From the NCBI GenBank assembly GCA_022497155.1, contig MU385771.1:186001-250000 (forward strand): a stretch of DNA of 64,000 nucleotides, written 5' to 3'. The stretch comes from Whalleya microplaca. Lineage: Eukaryota > Ascomycota > Sordariomycetes > Xylariales > Xylariaceae. Both the position numbers and the translations under genes were made by a program. This document shows, one piece after another, positions 1 to 10,216 of the stretch; position 1 is the first letter of the stretch, and each line of letters starts with the position of its first letter. The notes beneath the pieces are model-generated. The model did not search any database, was not told the DNA's origin, and saw nothing but the letters and a program-made list of their open reading frames with translations.

Positions 1-1
1 A

Positions 2-133
2 ATGAAGGAGGTCGGGGAAAGTAATGAGGCGGCGCAACAGCGAGCCCTGGACTGTACCAACGATGTCAACATGGAGATGTTGTTAAGAATGACGAATGCC
101 GATCAGGTTAAACTGATCTGTAGGGCGGCGTAA
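2..133 (+). CDS. possible 3' end of a truncated upstream gene
   Basis: A reading frame is open from the left window edge to a TAA at 131-133. The 43 readable codons have a balanced, mostly polar composition with a Leu/Met-rich stretch near the end. It could be the last exon of a gene that starts before the window. No family is recognised, and a frame this short can arise by chance. Confidence 0.3.
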   Translation: MKEVGESNEAAQQRALDCTNDVNMEMLLRMTNADQVKLICRAA

Positions 134-1063
134 GCGGGCTAAAATGGGGGAAATGAAACTTGTATGTACTATGGAAATCGTTAGTGATGATATCAGTAAG
201 GGTTGCAGCGATAAATGCAATTTTTTCTAGGAGACTTGAAGACATAGGTATATTTGATGCTAATGCCTCTCCTACTAACTCAATACTCGACGTATATGCA
301 GATAATATTTCTTAACCTATTGCACGGGGATCTGCGCGTACCCAAATAGGTTAGTTGTTACTGCCTGGCCTTGTCCGTCTAGGGGTGCCCCTTAAATGGC
401 GCGCTTCCGTAAGAGGAGCCTCAGCCTACCTTGAATTCTTATACGGCAACGGTGGGAGGAGGGTTACATCCTATTCCCCCTCCATCAATAAGCTTGACAC
501 AACCAGTAAAAATGAGCCACCGAGGCAGGCAGGGTATCCAAGAATAGTACAGCCTTGTAGACTGCGATGTCACCGGTTTCCTCCTAATTGCGTCATCAGC
601 AGTTACTTCCAGTGCTACTACAACGCAGAAAAGCTCTATGCCCGAAAGTGCCCATCCCAAGCTCTGGAATGTAGTATCATGCTGCACAGAAGACTAACTC
701 GATGAAATGGTAACATCAACAAATGTCTGCCTTGTTTTGCCTGCATTACCTAGTGATCTTCAGCCCGCATTCTCGTTCTGCCGTTTTGGGATTTTCCGTG
801 TAACCACTCATCAGAGATGCACACCAGGGTCTACCTAAATAGGCCGTCCAAGTAGCCGGTCTGACTGATTGAATGAAATTATGCAGACCATACCAATTCA
901 GCGTCCGACTTCTTAATTATCCCCGTCACATGTATCCACTCATGAAGGCACGAGTCAACCCCAAAACCGAAGTATCGCTGTCTAGCCAATATCTTCAAGA
1001 TCTCATCTTCACGTCTGACTCCTGGCGCCCGACCTTCTGATTCTGCTCCTCAGGCCGGCTCCC
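134..1063. other. gene-free stretch upstream of the P450
   Basis: Only short overlapping open frames occur on both strands, and none has a recognisable motif or plausible splice structure. The minus-strand frame around 439-687 has a hydrophobic patch but no family resemblance. It probably holds the P450 promoter plus decayed sequence. Confidence 0.5.
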
Positions 1064-3010
1064 ATGGACAGACCTTTTATGAACATAGAGGCATGGTTGA
1101 CTTGGATGGGAGAATGCATGCGTGTTCCATGGCCGTCTCCATCCACCGAGCTTGGAATCACAGACATATTGCTGAAAAACGGTGCAGGGCTTCTGATCTT
1201 TGCTGTTCTGCTGAATCATATCCTTGTGACTATCAGATACTACTGGGCTCATTGTAATGAAGTAGATGGCCAGATACCTCCTACGTACCCATCTGCCATC
1301 CCACTCTTCGGCAACCTCATCTCGTTCGTATGGAATAACGCAGAATTCTGTCGTCGGGTTACGTAAGTCAGACAATCAGTTGTAGGTGCTGAATTATCGC
1401 AAACGCTGACGCACCTATAGGTCCTACCGAGGAAGGTTCACGTCCGTGAGGCTTTCATTTTTTGGAATGAGGATATATCTTTTTCAGGATCGTGAGACCA
1501 TTAAGAGAATCTGGAAGGCGCCATCCTTATCAAGTCCCATGTCTATCCAGATATATACTCACAGGTATTTTTTCGGGACGCCCGAGAGGACCTTGGCAAC
1601 ATATATCGCGGATAACTCGGGCCCTCATGAGAAGCCATACCCAGGAAGTAATGTGCCACCAAAGAATCGCATCGATCATATCACACACCGTGGATACCTC
1701 CGGGCATTAACCGGTCCAGGCTTGTCCCCCACTATCCGGCGCTTCATGGATGGGTTACAAACTCGAGTAGGGCAACTAGCCTTCGCTGGAGAGTGGCAAG
1801 ATCTTGAGGACTTCCGATCATTCTTCCAGAACTTGATGGGTGGTGCTCTCCTCGAATCTCTTTTCGGACCAGAGCTTATTCGTCTCAATCCGAACATAGT
1901 CGGCGATCTCCTCGAGTTTGACGCCAATATACCGTGGCTAGCTCGAGGGATACCATCTTTTATCAAGCCGGCACCGTACAGACTGCGGAGTAGGCTCTGG
2001 AGCCAGTTCAAGAGATGGAAGAATTACGCACGTAAGGAGTTTCACGAGTCGAGAATTTCCGAGGATGGCGATGGAGACCCGTTTTGGGGCTCCGGGATGA
2101 ACAGGTGGCGTCATGAAATATTACCGCAAGTAGGATATCACGATGACAACGCTCTCGCCGCGGCTGACCTCGGGTTAGCTTTTGGGTAAGAGATTATCCT
2201 TGGATCATATCGTTAATTAATAGAACCCTCCAAGTCTGACGAGAGCCTAGGCTGCTGACAAACATCAACCCCTCCACCATGTTAGGTGTATGGCATATCT
2301 TCCGGGATCCGGATCTTCTCAAACGCATACGCAACGAGCTTCAGGAAAACTTTGGCCAACAGTCCATCCAAGGCATCGATCCAAAACAACTTACCAGGCT
2401 TCCTCTCCTGTCCTCTGTCTATGCTGAAACGCTCCGTCTGTACATCAATACGTTTATCATGGTCAACTCACCACAGAAGGACGTCTTACTGGGGAAATGG
2501 AGACTCCCTAAAGAGCACTTTGGATTGCTCAATTCTTACTTGTCTCATAGAGATGCCGAATTTTGGAACACTAAAGATGGCCTTTATCCGGTCGACGCCT
2601 TCTGGGCCGACCGGTTCCTGACAGACCCGTCGGATCCGACCAGCGGCCCCGTCAATCCAGCTCTGAACGAGGCGCAACGCCGGGCTGAAAATGCCAAAGA
2701 TGAAAAGCCTTTCTTTTCAATGGACGGACTCGAGACATCCTGGTTTCCTTATGGAGGTGAGTCTAGGGTAGTCCACAGATACCTGTTTGCGCCTCAAGGC
2801 TAACGATATAACTTAGGAGGTTATTCAATATGCCCGGGCCGGTATCTTGCAAAAACTGCGATGCTCTTTACGTGTGCGCTACTTGCCAGCGAGTTTGATG
2901 TTGATTGCCTTACCGATCGTATTGAGCTGGATAACTGGCGATTCGGGTTGGGTGCTCAGGTGCCAAAGAACCCCTTGCCATTCCGTATTAAAAGGCGGAC
3001 GCAGGCATAA
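1064..3010 (+). CDS. cytochrome P450 monooxygenase (CYP7/CYP8-like fungal type)
   Basis: Exons 1064-1362, 1421-2185, 2251-2756 and 2817-3010 join in frame to 587 residues. A hydrophobic segment near residues 35-58 should anchor the protein in the ER membrane. The K-helix ExxR is ETLR, followed by the PERF-like region. The haem loop spans the last intron and reads FPYGGGYSICPGR, the long-spaced form seen in fungal relatives of CYP7/CYP8; its Cys is the iron ligand. The I-helix reads FGLLTNINPSTM and lacks the usual acidic-Thr pair, as in that clade. Introns are 58, 65 and 60 nt. It looks intact although it sits among pseudogenes. The substrate is unknown. Sterol or secondary-metabolite oxidation is inference from the family and from the neighbouring oxidoreductase, methyltransferase and transporter remains. 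Confidence 0.88.
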
Positions 3011-3752
3011 AATGAGGCTAAGTAAACCTGCATATGAGACACCTATGAGGCTCCTTTAAAAACTCCAGACCAGTGGTAAGACTCCCGTAAAGTTACTATT
3101 CTATTATATGTTTCCCATAAATGTTTTATCAGAAATAACAAAGGTTGTTACGCCTTTAAGCTTTGAATTCTATGGTGTTTAATGGAAATAGTTAGTATTA
3201 CCGAGACGATGTCATTTATAAGTGATATATTATCTTTTACACCCCTATCCGTATGTATTATATATCGGGGGTTTATTAGAAGGCATAATGCCTTTGTTGG
3301 TACCGGTGACCTCCAGCTGCGACCTCTAGGTCTTACAGATCCTTTAGGTGTGTTTCTAGCGTATAGATCGGAACTTCGATATACGCCGGCCCATCAGGGA
3401 GTATTTCATGCCATTTGTTTCGTAACTGTAGGTTGGGTCCTGTTTGCCAGTAACGTAATAAACGTGTAAGTGATTCGCTGACGGCATTAAGTGAGTGTGT
3501 GCTGTTTGAACGAGTTAATTCTCGAGGCATTCCTAATAATACCTTATGACCGGTCCTCTCAATGGCATTCACAACTAAATGCAAGCCACGATTAATTAGG
3601 GGATGTGGTCCTACAATACCATCTGTGTTGAATTGAGGGTCAAGGACTGGTACAGTACAAGGCACATAGTAGCATTATGTATATATAACAGGCCATCTGC
3701 CACTCTAGAATAGCTGAACCTCAAGTCAATCAAGCCTCATTAACCCTGTATA
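3011..3752. other. gene-free stretch with one unrecognised minus-strand open frame
   Basis: A 110-codon minus-strand frame at 3333-3665 has protein-like composition (it includes NRGLHLVVNAIERTGHK). It has no motif I can name and no good neighbouring exon, and may be a transposon or gene remnant. The rest is AT-rich with short repeats. Confidence 0.35.
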
Positions 3753-4189
3753 TCAACAATCTGTCCGTAGGATATCGAGCTTCAAAGCTGAAACATTATC
3801 TTTGGCAGTCCCATCCGCATTTGCCCGCGAAACATATTCATCGACCAAATCTTGGCGAAAAGGAATCGGAACGATAGCGGGATCTCGAAGCCACGGCTCT
3901 GTCGATGAAACCGACGGGAGCATCAGTTCAAAGCCATCAATCGACGTGCTCAGGAACCCAACTATTGACCTATAGTGTTTTCACCGGGTTTGTTATTCGC
4001 AACATCTCGGTACGAAAATCTCTCAGGGGTTGGCTTTAATGCGAAGAGTCCGTTGAAAGCAGCAGGAATTCGGACAGATCCCCCGATGTCTGTACCGACA
4101 CCCAATGTACTACCCCGGAGAGCCTGCAACGCTCCCTCGCCTCCGGAAGAACCCCCACAAGAGAGATTCTCATTAGTTGGATTAAGTGT
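3753..4189 (-). pseudogene. amidase-signature enzyme, frameshifted fragment
   Basis: Read on the minus strand, this stretch carries the amidase signature. CGGSSGGEGALQALRG is followed by GVGTDIGGSVRIPAAFNGL, which includes the cis-Ser and nucleophile-Ser motifs. The frame hits a TAG near 3970 and the homology resumes in another frame with VGFLSTSIDGFELML and then RDPAIVPIPFRQDLVDEY, so at least one frameshift is present. It fades after a segment resembling the ALKLDILRTD region. The 5' part stops exactly where the LTR-like repeat at 4190 begins. A VKTTM-like stretch near 4440-4480 on the same strand could be a leftover of the upstream half, but this is weak. Family identity is firm. The gene is broken and cannot make an enzyme. 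It is distinct from the intact amidase at 54.6-56.4 kb. Confidence 0.8.
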
Positions 4190-4352
4190 TGTTGGACTAC
4201 AGGAATGTGTGACTGATAATCCAGGTGGCTGGGACGCCCCAAAAGCTGTAGCTTATATATATATAAGAGGACTCCCTCCTCTGTCAGACTCTAGTGATGA
4301 TACGTCTCTAATAATAACTACTACGATGCTCATAACCTGCGTCTATTTCATC
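4190..4352 (+). repeat. solo LTR-like repeat, family 2, copy 1
   Basis: This copy matches the inverted copy at 15984-16133 over its whole length. Both carry TGATAATCCAGGTGGCTGGG near one end and CTGCGTCTATTTCATC at the other, and similarity stops at both edges. Most differences are C/T or G/A. The start is TG; the expected terminal CA is altered here. No clean target-site duplication is visible. The copy abuts the amidase fragment and probably interrupted it. A short solo LTR or MITE is the best reading. Confidence 0.6.
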
Positions 4353-4741
4353 GGTTTCAACTTATGGTCGCGCCAACAAATCCGGACACATAATTATCAT
4401 GTTACGCCATTAACAAAGACCATGCGCATGTCCCTCTTGCTGTCTAACGCTTCCATAATAAATATGACCAAGCATGGTCGTTTTAACAGCCGTGAATGAA
4501 CTACCGACATTTGTGGTGTATCTGGAATTCTGAGTCTCTACTATTTCTACGTTCTGGATTACTTGGTTCTGGAGGCAGATCAAACCCTATTGACTTGCAT
4601 CACTAGTTTTAGTAATATAGTTTTCCTTCCAGATTTTGATTGTTGAGGTGCTTATTTCCTTTCCTTTACATTCCGGAATTTCTATGTCACAGAAGTGTTG
4701 GGTATACTGGCGGATCAATTGTTAAACTTATATGTCATCCC
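4353..4741. other. gene-free stretch between two repeats
   Basis: No gene is recognised. A few minus-strand codons near 4440-4480 could be a relic of the amidase N-terminal half, but the match is too short to rely on. Confidence 0.35.
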
Positions 4742-5064
4742 TGTCATACGAGATTGGAGCCAATACTTGTTGGAAGCTATACGAGATGCAAGAATGCTGT
4801 GGTAAGACGTATTATAGGTGCTGTGAGATATTATTCAACATTGTTGAAATATATAACTACTTAATAAAAGATATAGCAACCCAACGACAGCTACGTTTAA
4901 CCAACAGATACAATAGGTACCAGGAATACGTACTTTTGTAGAAGGTTTATTATATAAGGACCTATCGCCTCCTATTCGATTTAAAACAGCAAGCACCCTT
5001 AATGGCACCAGAGAAATTACTAGTGAATTGATCTATTTCAAGCCCTATACATGCCATTGTTACA
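4742..5064 (-). repeat. solo LTR, family 1, copy 1, with degraded target-site duplication
   Basis: In inverted orientation it matches the copies at 14892-15221 and 21066-21398. On its own strand it begins TGTAACAATGG and ends CCAATCTCGTATGACA, so it has TG..CA ends. Flanking 5-mers on the plus strand are ATCCC (4737-4741) and ATTCC (5065-5069), a duplication differing by one C-to-T transition. Length is 323 bp. No second LTR or internal retroelement region is visible, so it is a solo LTR. Confidence 0.7.
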
Positions 5065-5212
5065 ATTCCTTTCAAATTCGAATCAGCTTCTGCGGGCAAT
5101 TTGACTATCATCAGCTCTAGCTGTCTTCATTTAATGAACTCGCGATTCAATGCTTCTATCTCTCTGAATCTGAAGCTGTATTTGATATAAGCTGCTATTT
5201 CAGTACACAATA

Positions 5213-6369
5213 TCAGGTAGACTTTCTGATATACATCATCAAATCGCCCAAGAACTCATCATATGGAAGATCCACCTGGTAGTATTCCTCCTTAAGCATT
5301 TTCTTCACCCTTGAGGAGTAAGAGTCGGCGGGAATAGGGGTGGCTTCTAAAGGAAACAGTGTCGATGTTTCCCTTATTTGATGTGAATCGTGTTCTTTGT
5401 CCCATACGATTATACCTGGGCGGCAGATGTCTGCCACGATTTCCTTTACTGGGATGTCGGAGTTGATGGATACAAGAATGCTAGACTCGTCTACCAATAG
5501 GAATGCTTCCGGGTCATCGAGGACGGTGAAGCCCTCCCGGCTTAGCACATCTTTATGCCACTTCTGGTATGCTGGGTCCTGTATGTAGCGTTCGCACGTT
5601 GATGAGGTTCTGCATTGAAGTAGATTTGAATGAAGCGCAGATATCAGTGCATGCTGAATCATTGAGTGGTTAATCAAGTGAGGCCCAAAACTGAGAGGTC
5701 CCAGTGAAAATCCGATAACCTTATCCAACACGAAAGGCACCTCTACCGCAGCGAGAACTTGTTGAAGCTGCTCATGATACTTGCTCGCTCTCCACTCCCG
5801 CTCTGCATCTTTGTAAACTTTACTCAAGTCATCTGCAGAATGCACAAGAGTGCTCTTTGTGTCATCAGCGGCATTTTCTAGCTCCCTGGTACAAGCCGTA
5901 ATATGCATCGGAAGATATGCAGTCTGAGGTACAAAGTGCCTCGGGTCACTGTAATTTGTAAGTCTTTGGATGGAGTGGTAGTCAATGATCCTATCATTCG
6001 GAGCTTAGTACAGAGGCAAAAAAGGGACTTGAAGTGGGCGCACCAAGTTGAACCCATATCGGATTTACTCTGAGATAGGTCATGCTTCCTAGGATCGATG
6101 AAGATATCAACTTTGGCACCATTAATACCCTTGAAATTGATTTTTCGACCATCTAGTGCACCTTTCCGAAAAACGGCAAGTTCCTCTCCAACCTTTTGCA
6201 TCTCATGTTTTGTGAAAATCGGGGTACCAGCATCGTAGATGGTCTCGATCTCATGTACTATCGACTTCATCTCAGCGACTCTATCCCAATGTTGCTGCTG
6301 CTGCTGAAGAGCCGTTAGCTGAGCCTGAGATTCCATGATACAAAATCCGGCACTGGAACTCTTATTCAA
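5213..6369 (-). CDS. SRR1-like domain protein
   Basis: Best model: exon 1 6369-6069, a 65-nt intron 6068-6004 (GTAAAT..CTAAG behind a T-rich tract), exon 2 6003-5213, giving 363 residues. The C-terminal half shows the SRR1-like pattern: VIGFSLGPLSFGPHLINHSM, then a segment with QDPAYQKWHKDVL, then FTVLDDPEAFLLVDESSI and VKEIVADICRPGIIVWDK. The N-terminus has a short Gln run. A start at 6336 is also possible. The splice site is uncertain, because the unspliced frame contains STWCAHFKSL, which also resembles family sequence. The alternative is therefore a frameshifted pseudogene near 6004. SRR1-like proteins are conserved in fungi and plants; the biochemical role here is unknown. Confidence 0.68.
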
Positions 6370-7542
6370 TCAATAGGAGTAAATAGTTTATATTATACAA
6401 GGCCGGAGTGTGTTTCTTAGGTAAGGTTTGATAGCAGCTTTTGGGTTTATGCAATAGGGGGAAAGAAAGAAAAAAGGATAATAGAATTACAGGTTTAAAT
6501 TAAACCTTTCTTTAATAGGAGATTTTTATTTAATTAAACGAACCTTTGAAATTACTCATTTATTGAGGTAGGTAGGTACCTATAGAGGGATGCTCCCGAG
6601 GTCGCCTTGCAGAGGTACATGTAGGTACATATAGTCCAGAGCTCGCCTAACTGAAGCCCCCCTCATTGAAGTTCTCGTTGCTGCTGAAGCGATATTTCAG
6701 GATGACGTACCAGCGAAGATATGGAAAAGATCTCATGTCGGAGCAGAAACCACATCTCAGCTAGCTGGGAGCTCGGACTGGATCCCATCCGCCGCGATTG
6801 TCCCGTCACTCCTTCGCGCAACTTTCGAGACGCAACTCCATGCAAGATACCGTGGGAGGCTATACATACTACATAGTAGTTGACTTCGGGGGCCGGTTGC
6901 GTCCGGAATTTTGGAGTTATTGGGAAAGGTTTAAACAGCCGTTAGGTTCGTTCCTACCTTTCCCTAAGTTAAAATGCGGCCTTTCTGTAACTCTATTTCC
7001 ACGCTATAAAAAATCAGCTCCTCCAATTCGTCCAGCAGGTGTTAGGAGCTTATCGGTTGGCTGGAGATATCGAACTTATTTAGCCACAAGTACTAAAATA
7101 CTTCGTTTTCGTATAACTGTCCTTAAGGCGTACGAGTGACTTACAAGCGGAAACGGGCGGCGAAAAGCCTAAAATCAGTAGTACGTAACACTCTAATTTT
7201 CAACGTATCAAGTTGGGAAAGGTAACATGGACGCCAGGTTCAAACCTTTCCCAACTTAGCTTTATCCTTAAAGCTACCGGGCATTTTATATACGAAGGTT
7301 CGGGCCTGAACGGTGTTATTTGATTGGTCGTATTCAACGTGCACGTCCAAAATTTAGCGACTTGGCGTACTCAGGAGCAGGCAAGGGAGGGTAAGGCAGG
7401 TAAGGTTGGTCGCCAGCGCATGCGCAGATGCGATATCCCACAGGCTTCAATAAATCATCAAAAATAATTATAGTATCTGGTTTTTTCATTGAACTTGAGC
7501 CATCATCAACCTCTGTGCTTACACTCTGTGCTTACAGGCGTG
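6370..7542. other. gene-free stretch containing a foldback repeat
   Basis: No supported gene. The stretch holds the hairpin-bounded repeat listed separately at 6915-7257, and several TAGGTACCT-type short palindromes near 6565-6640. The remainder looks like decayed non-coding DNA. Confidence 0.45.
6915..7257. mobile_element. hairpin-bounded foldback (MITE-like) sequence
   Basis: At 7210-7223 and 7244-7257 there is a perfect 14-bp inverted repeat, AAGTTGGGAAAGGT against ACCTTTCCCAACTT, with a 20-nt loop. A second, imperfect hairpin of the same GGGAAAGGT motif lies at 6916-6930 and 6957-6972. The outermost arms (TTGGGAAAGGTTTAAAC and GTTCAAACCTTTCCCAA) are also inverted with respect to each other. 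The element would be about 340 bp with no coding capacity. Only one copy is visible in the window, so the call is tentative. Confidence 0.4.
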
Positions 7543-8388
7543 TCATTTTTCGACGATTACAACATCGGCGACCATGCGGATCTTGTGGATGCCATTCGCA
7601 ACCTTGTACCTCTGTCCGTCAAGTTGACGCAGTTCCTCTACGACAGAGTCGATGGCCTTGTCCTACTTGTCTTCGTCCCGTTGCTGCCAACCACCGACCG
7701 GCGTAGCCAGGAAGGTCCAAGCAATCGTGACCCATCGCTTCAAATCAGCGCCAAGGTTCAGCCATACCGCTTTCTCCGCAAACTTGACATCCTTCCAACC
7801 CGCCTCCCTCGTCACTTGCTCTATTATTTCCTTCTTCTACCAGCTCTTGCTCAAGAATGGCGCCATCGGCTCGTCCTGACCACGCGTCTTATGGTGTGCA
7901 TTCTCAAGGGCGACATGCCACGGCATCTCTTTCCACACGGCGATGACGCCCGTCCCGCCGGGTCTCAGAGTCCGGAGAATGTGGGACGCAGCCGCGACGT
8001 CGTTTTCCAAGCCGGCAAACACGAAAGTTGTGAGGGAAAGGTCGAACGTCCCGGCGTCAAACGTAAGGTTGCAGGCATCCATATTGTCGACTTTGACAGG
8101 CCAAGATAGGTTTTTCGCCAACGTCTGCTGGAGTTGGGCAAGGAACATGGGGTTGACATCCGTGGCGCGGATTTGGATGCCATCTGGCGGGTCGGAGTCC
8201 ATGACAGCCATGGTGACAGCGCCGTAGCCGCATCCATTGTCGTGGATCACAGACGATGGTTTCATGGCGGCTCGCAACTCCGCTTTGAGTAGGTCCCGTG
8301 CAATGGTATCGCTGACATCGCCTTGAAGTTCTTGAAGGAGAGCCCCGTCGAATTGGACGGCCTGTTTAGGCAACCATGTAGTGGACAT
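7543..8388 (-). pseudogene. class I SAM-dependent methyltransferase with two in-frame TAG stops
   Basis: The frame starts at ATG 8388-8386 and encodes a Rossmann methyltransferase: motif I VIHDNGCGYGAVTMAV, an acidic D in ATDVNPMF, then FDLSLTTFVFAGL and a motif-III-like LRTLRPGGTGVIAVWKEMPW. A TAG at 7839-7837 follows FLSKSW. The same frame then continues with family-like sequence (KKEIIEQVTREAGWKDVKF) to a second TAG at 7665-7663, and on through IDSVVEELRQLDGQRY to a TGA at 7545-7543. Full length would be 281 residues, normal for this group. Both stops can arise from TGG by a G-to-A change, and no frameshift is needed. Unspliced introns do not explain them well. The gene is inferred to be dead. 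The original substrate is unknown. Confidence 0.8.
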
Positions 8389-8853
8389 TTCGTAGAGCGG
8401 TGGTGTTTAGGAAGAGAACTTTTCAATGGCGAAAGGATAAATTGAAAATTGAACCAAGTTTGGGCTACCGTAGGTTTATTAGAGACTACTTTAACAAGCG
8501 ATCGAATTCGTGGTGAACAGGCTGGACGACGGCCCCTTGCATACCATGATAGTGAGGGGTAGCCGCCTGCAGCAAATACTGCAGTTACAAATGCTAACAG
8601 AGTGTAGATATGTCGAACTCGTTCTCGCTCGAAGACCTAGAACAGATTCAATCCAACCTCAAGAAGGAGTTGACTGAACAAGGCGGAGTGCATAGGTTAT
8701 ATTGCGTATGGGGTCAACGGCCCATTGATCTTAACATATAGATCTACTTCATACCATAGTTTCGTATACACATGACAGCCATTGAGTCACTGGAAAGCGA
8801 TATCTCAGACAGTTCACGCGACAGACCTCTCAATACTCTATAATGGTCCAAGC
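8389..8853. other. intergenic stretch between two pseudogenes
   Basis: Apart from the short N-terminal-like fragment at 8610-8742, nothing gene-like is visible here. Confidence 0.4.
8610..8742 (+). pseudogene. possible N-terminal gene fragment
   Basis: An ATG opens a 43-codon frame beginning MSNSFSLEDLEQIQSNLKKE and ending at a TAG at 8740-8742. The amphipathic, helix-like composition looks like the first exon of a soluble protein, but no downstream exon is visible. It is most likely a truncated leftover or a chance frame. No family is named. Confidence 0.25.
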
Positions 8854-10085
8854 TTATCCTGCGAAATGTGTGTGCATATTCAACAGAATCAGGGCAATTC
8901 CGTTTAGTCCAGCAATAATGAAAAAGATAACTCTGCTTGCTGTCAGTTGGCTTTGCAGGCCTCCAAGCAGTATGGGACCCAGAACGCTTGCTGAAGCCTC
9001 CTTGGTCGTTAATGCCGCTAATGCTCCTGGCCTCTCTGGCTCTCGAAACAAACCCACGAAGAAGGCCTTCGCAAATGAGGATGTCGGCAGTCCCATAGCA
9101 ATGAAGATCGTGATGGAATAAATCTGCCACGCTGTTTTAGCGAAACCAAGAGCTATCAATGATGAGACGTAGATAGTCAGCGATATTGTTGCCATCAGTA
9201 AGTCTCGTGTCGCATCTCCTGTAAGGACGGGTGGACTCTGCAGTAGGTGTCGCCGCTGAGAACGATAGGTCGTCCTTGGCATAATATACAAATTGAAAAA
9301 TATGTAGACCGCTGCCATGGAGTGTGCGATTGAGAGTATATAACCGTTCTGGGCCCCTGTAAAGCGAAGTCGTGATGTGGTATACACCAACAGAGCGTTG
9401 AAGACGTAAGACTGGCTCACGTTGTATGCGAAAAGGCTCAGTCCAACGAGTAGATGTCGAGGCTGTTTTCGAAAAGGATCCAATGGTCGAATAATGGTTA
9501 GGCTTCATCCTCTGAAGAAATTGAGGAACCCAGCGGCATTGGTTGCAGCAGTGCGTCTTTCAACCTGGGCACCAGCAGTTCCCCCTTGAGTCATTCTGAC
9601 TGTGTCTGTTTTACAAGCTTGTAGATACGCGAAGGACAGCACGAACAGGCCAATCTCAACAAGAAAGCTTACGCTTAAATCGTCTAAGAGCCCTACAATG
9701 AAAGGGCTCACCGAAATGCCAATCATGTATAGTGCAAGCGAGTTGTTGATCAGGGATGACGCTTTCTGGTGACTTTGCGATTGAACATAAACAGCGTTGA
9801 GAGTGAAGTGAAGCAGATTGTCCGATGCGAAACCTTCGAATAAGCGTCCCGAAAATGCAATATAGATGTTTTTGGTAAACAATTGGAGATCCTGTCAAAC
9901 GCCCTGTTTATTTGAGGTTTGTGTCAGGGACACATACCTCCGAGAAGCAGCATCACTGCACTCATTGAACGAAAGCATATCCACACCAGCAGACCCAAAA
10001 TCTTCTCCAAAGTATATCGTCGACGCAATTAGACTGACAATATTGTGGCGAATTTTCGGTTGTCTATCAGTGACAGATGATGTAT
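8854..10085 (-). pseudogene. major facilitator superfamily transporter, disrupted
   Basis: Two minus-strand blocks belong together: 9898-9508 (FTKNIYIAFSGRLFEGFASD, then NNSLALYMIGISVSPFIVGL) and 9504-8854 (many membrane segments, ending NMHTHFAG). They lie in the same frame, separated only by a TGA at 9507-9505, which could derive from CGA. About eight transmembrane segments can be counted. Further upstream, a frame with RRRYTLEKILGLLVWICFRS looks like an earlier membrane segment. It contains a TAA, and it cannot be joined to the next block in frame through the GTATGT..GACAG intron (9943-9899), so a frameshift is likely. Start and N-terminal extent are unsure. Its head lies close to the divergent MOSC-type gene at 10217. 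Substrate export for a former metabolic cluster is inference. Confidence 0.7.
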
Positions 10086-10216
10086 AAACCGGTAGCATCC
10101 ACCCCGACTCCGAGTCCGAAGTTCGGGGATAACGCAGCATAATCCCTGAGGGTAAAAACAATTCCTTCAAATGAATGCCATAATCAACATTTTACTTTAT
10201 TTTCTCCTTATCTCAC

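Noticed and set aside
3333..3665. 110-codon minus-strand frame as a gene
   Set aside because: No recognisable domain, no splice partners, and it sits in relic-rich DNA. It is kept only as a note in the gap entry.
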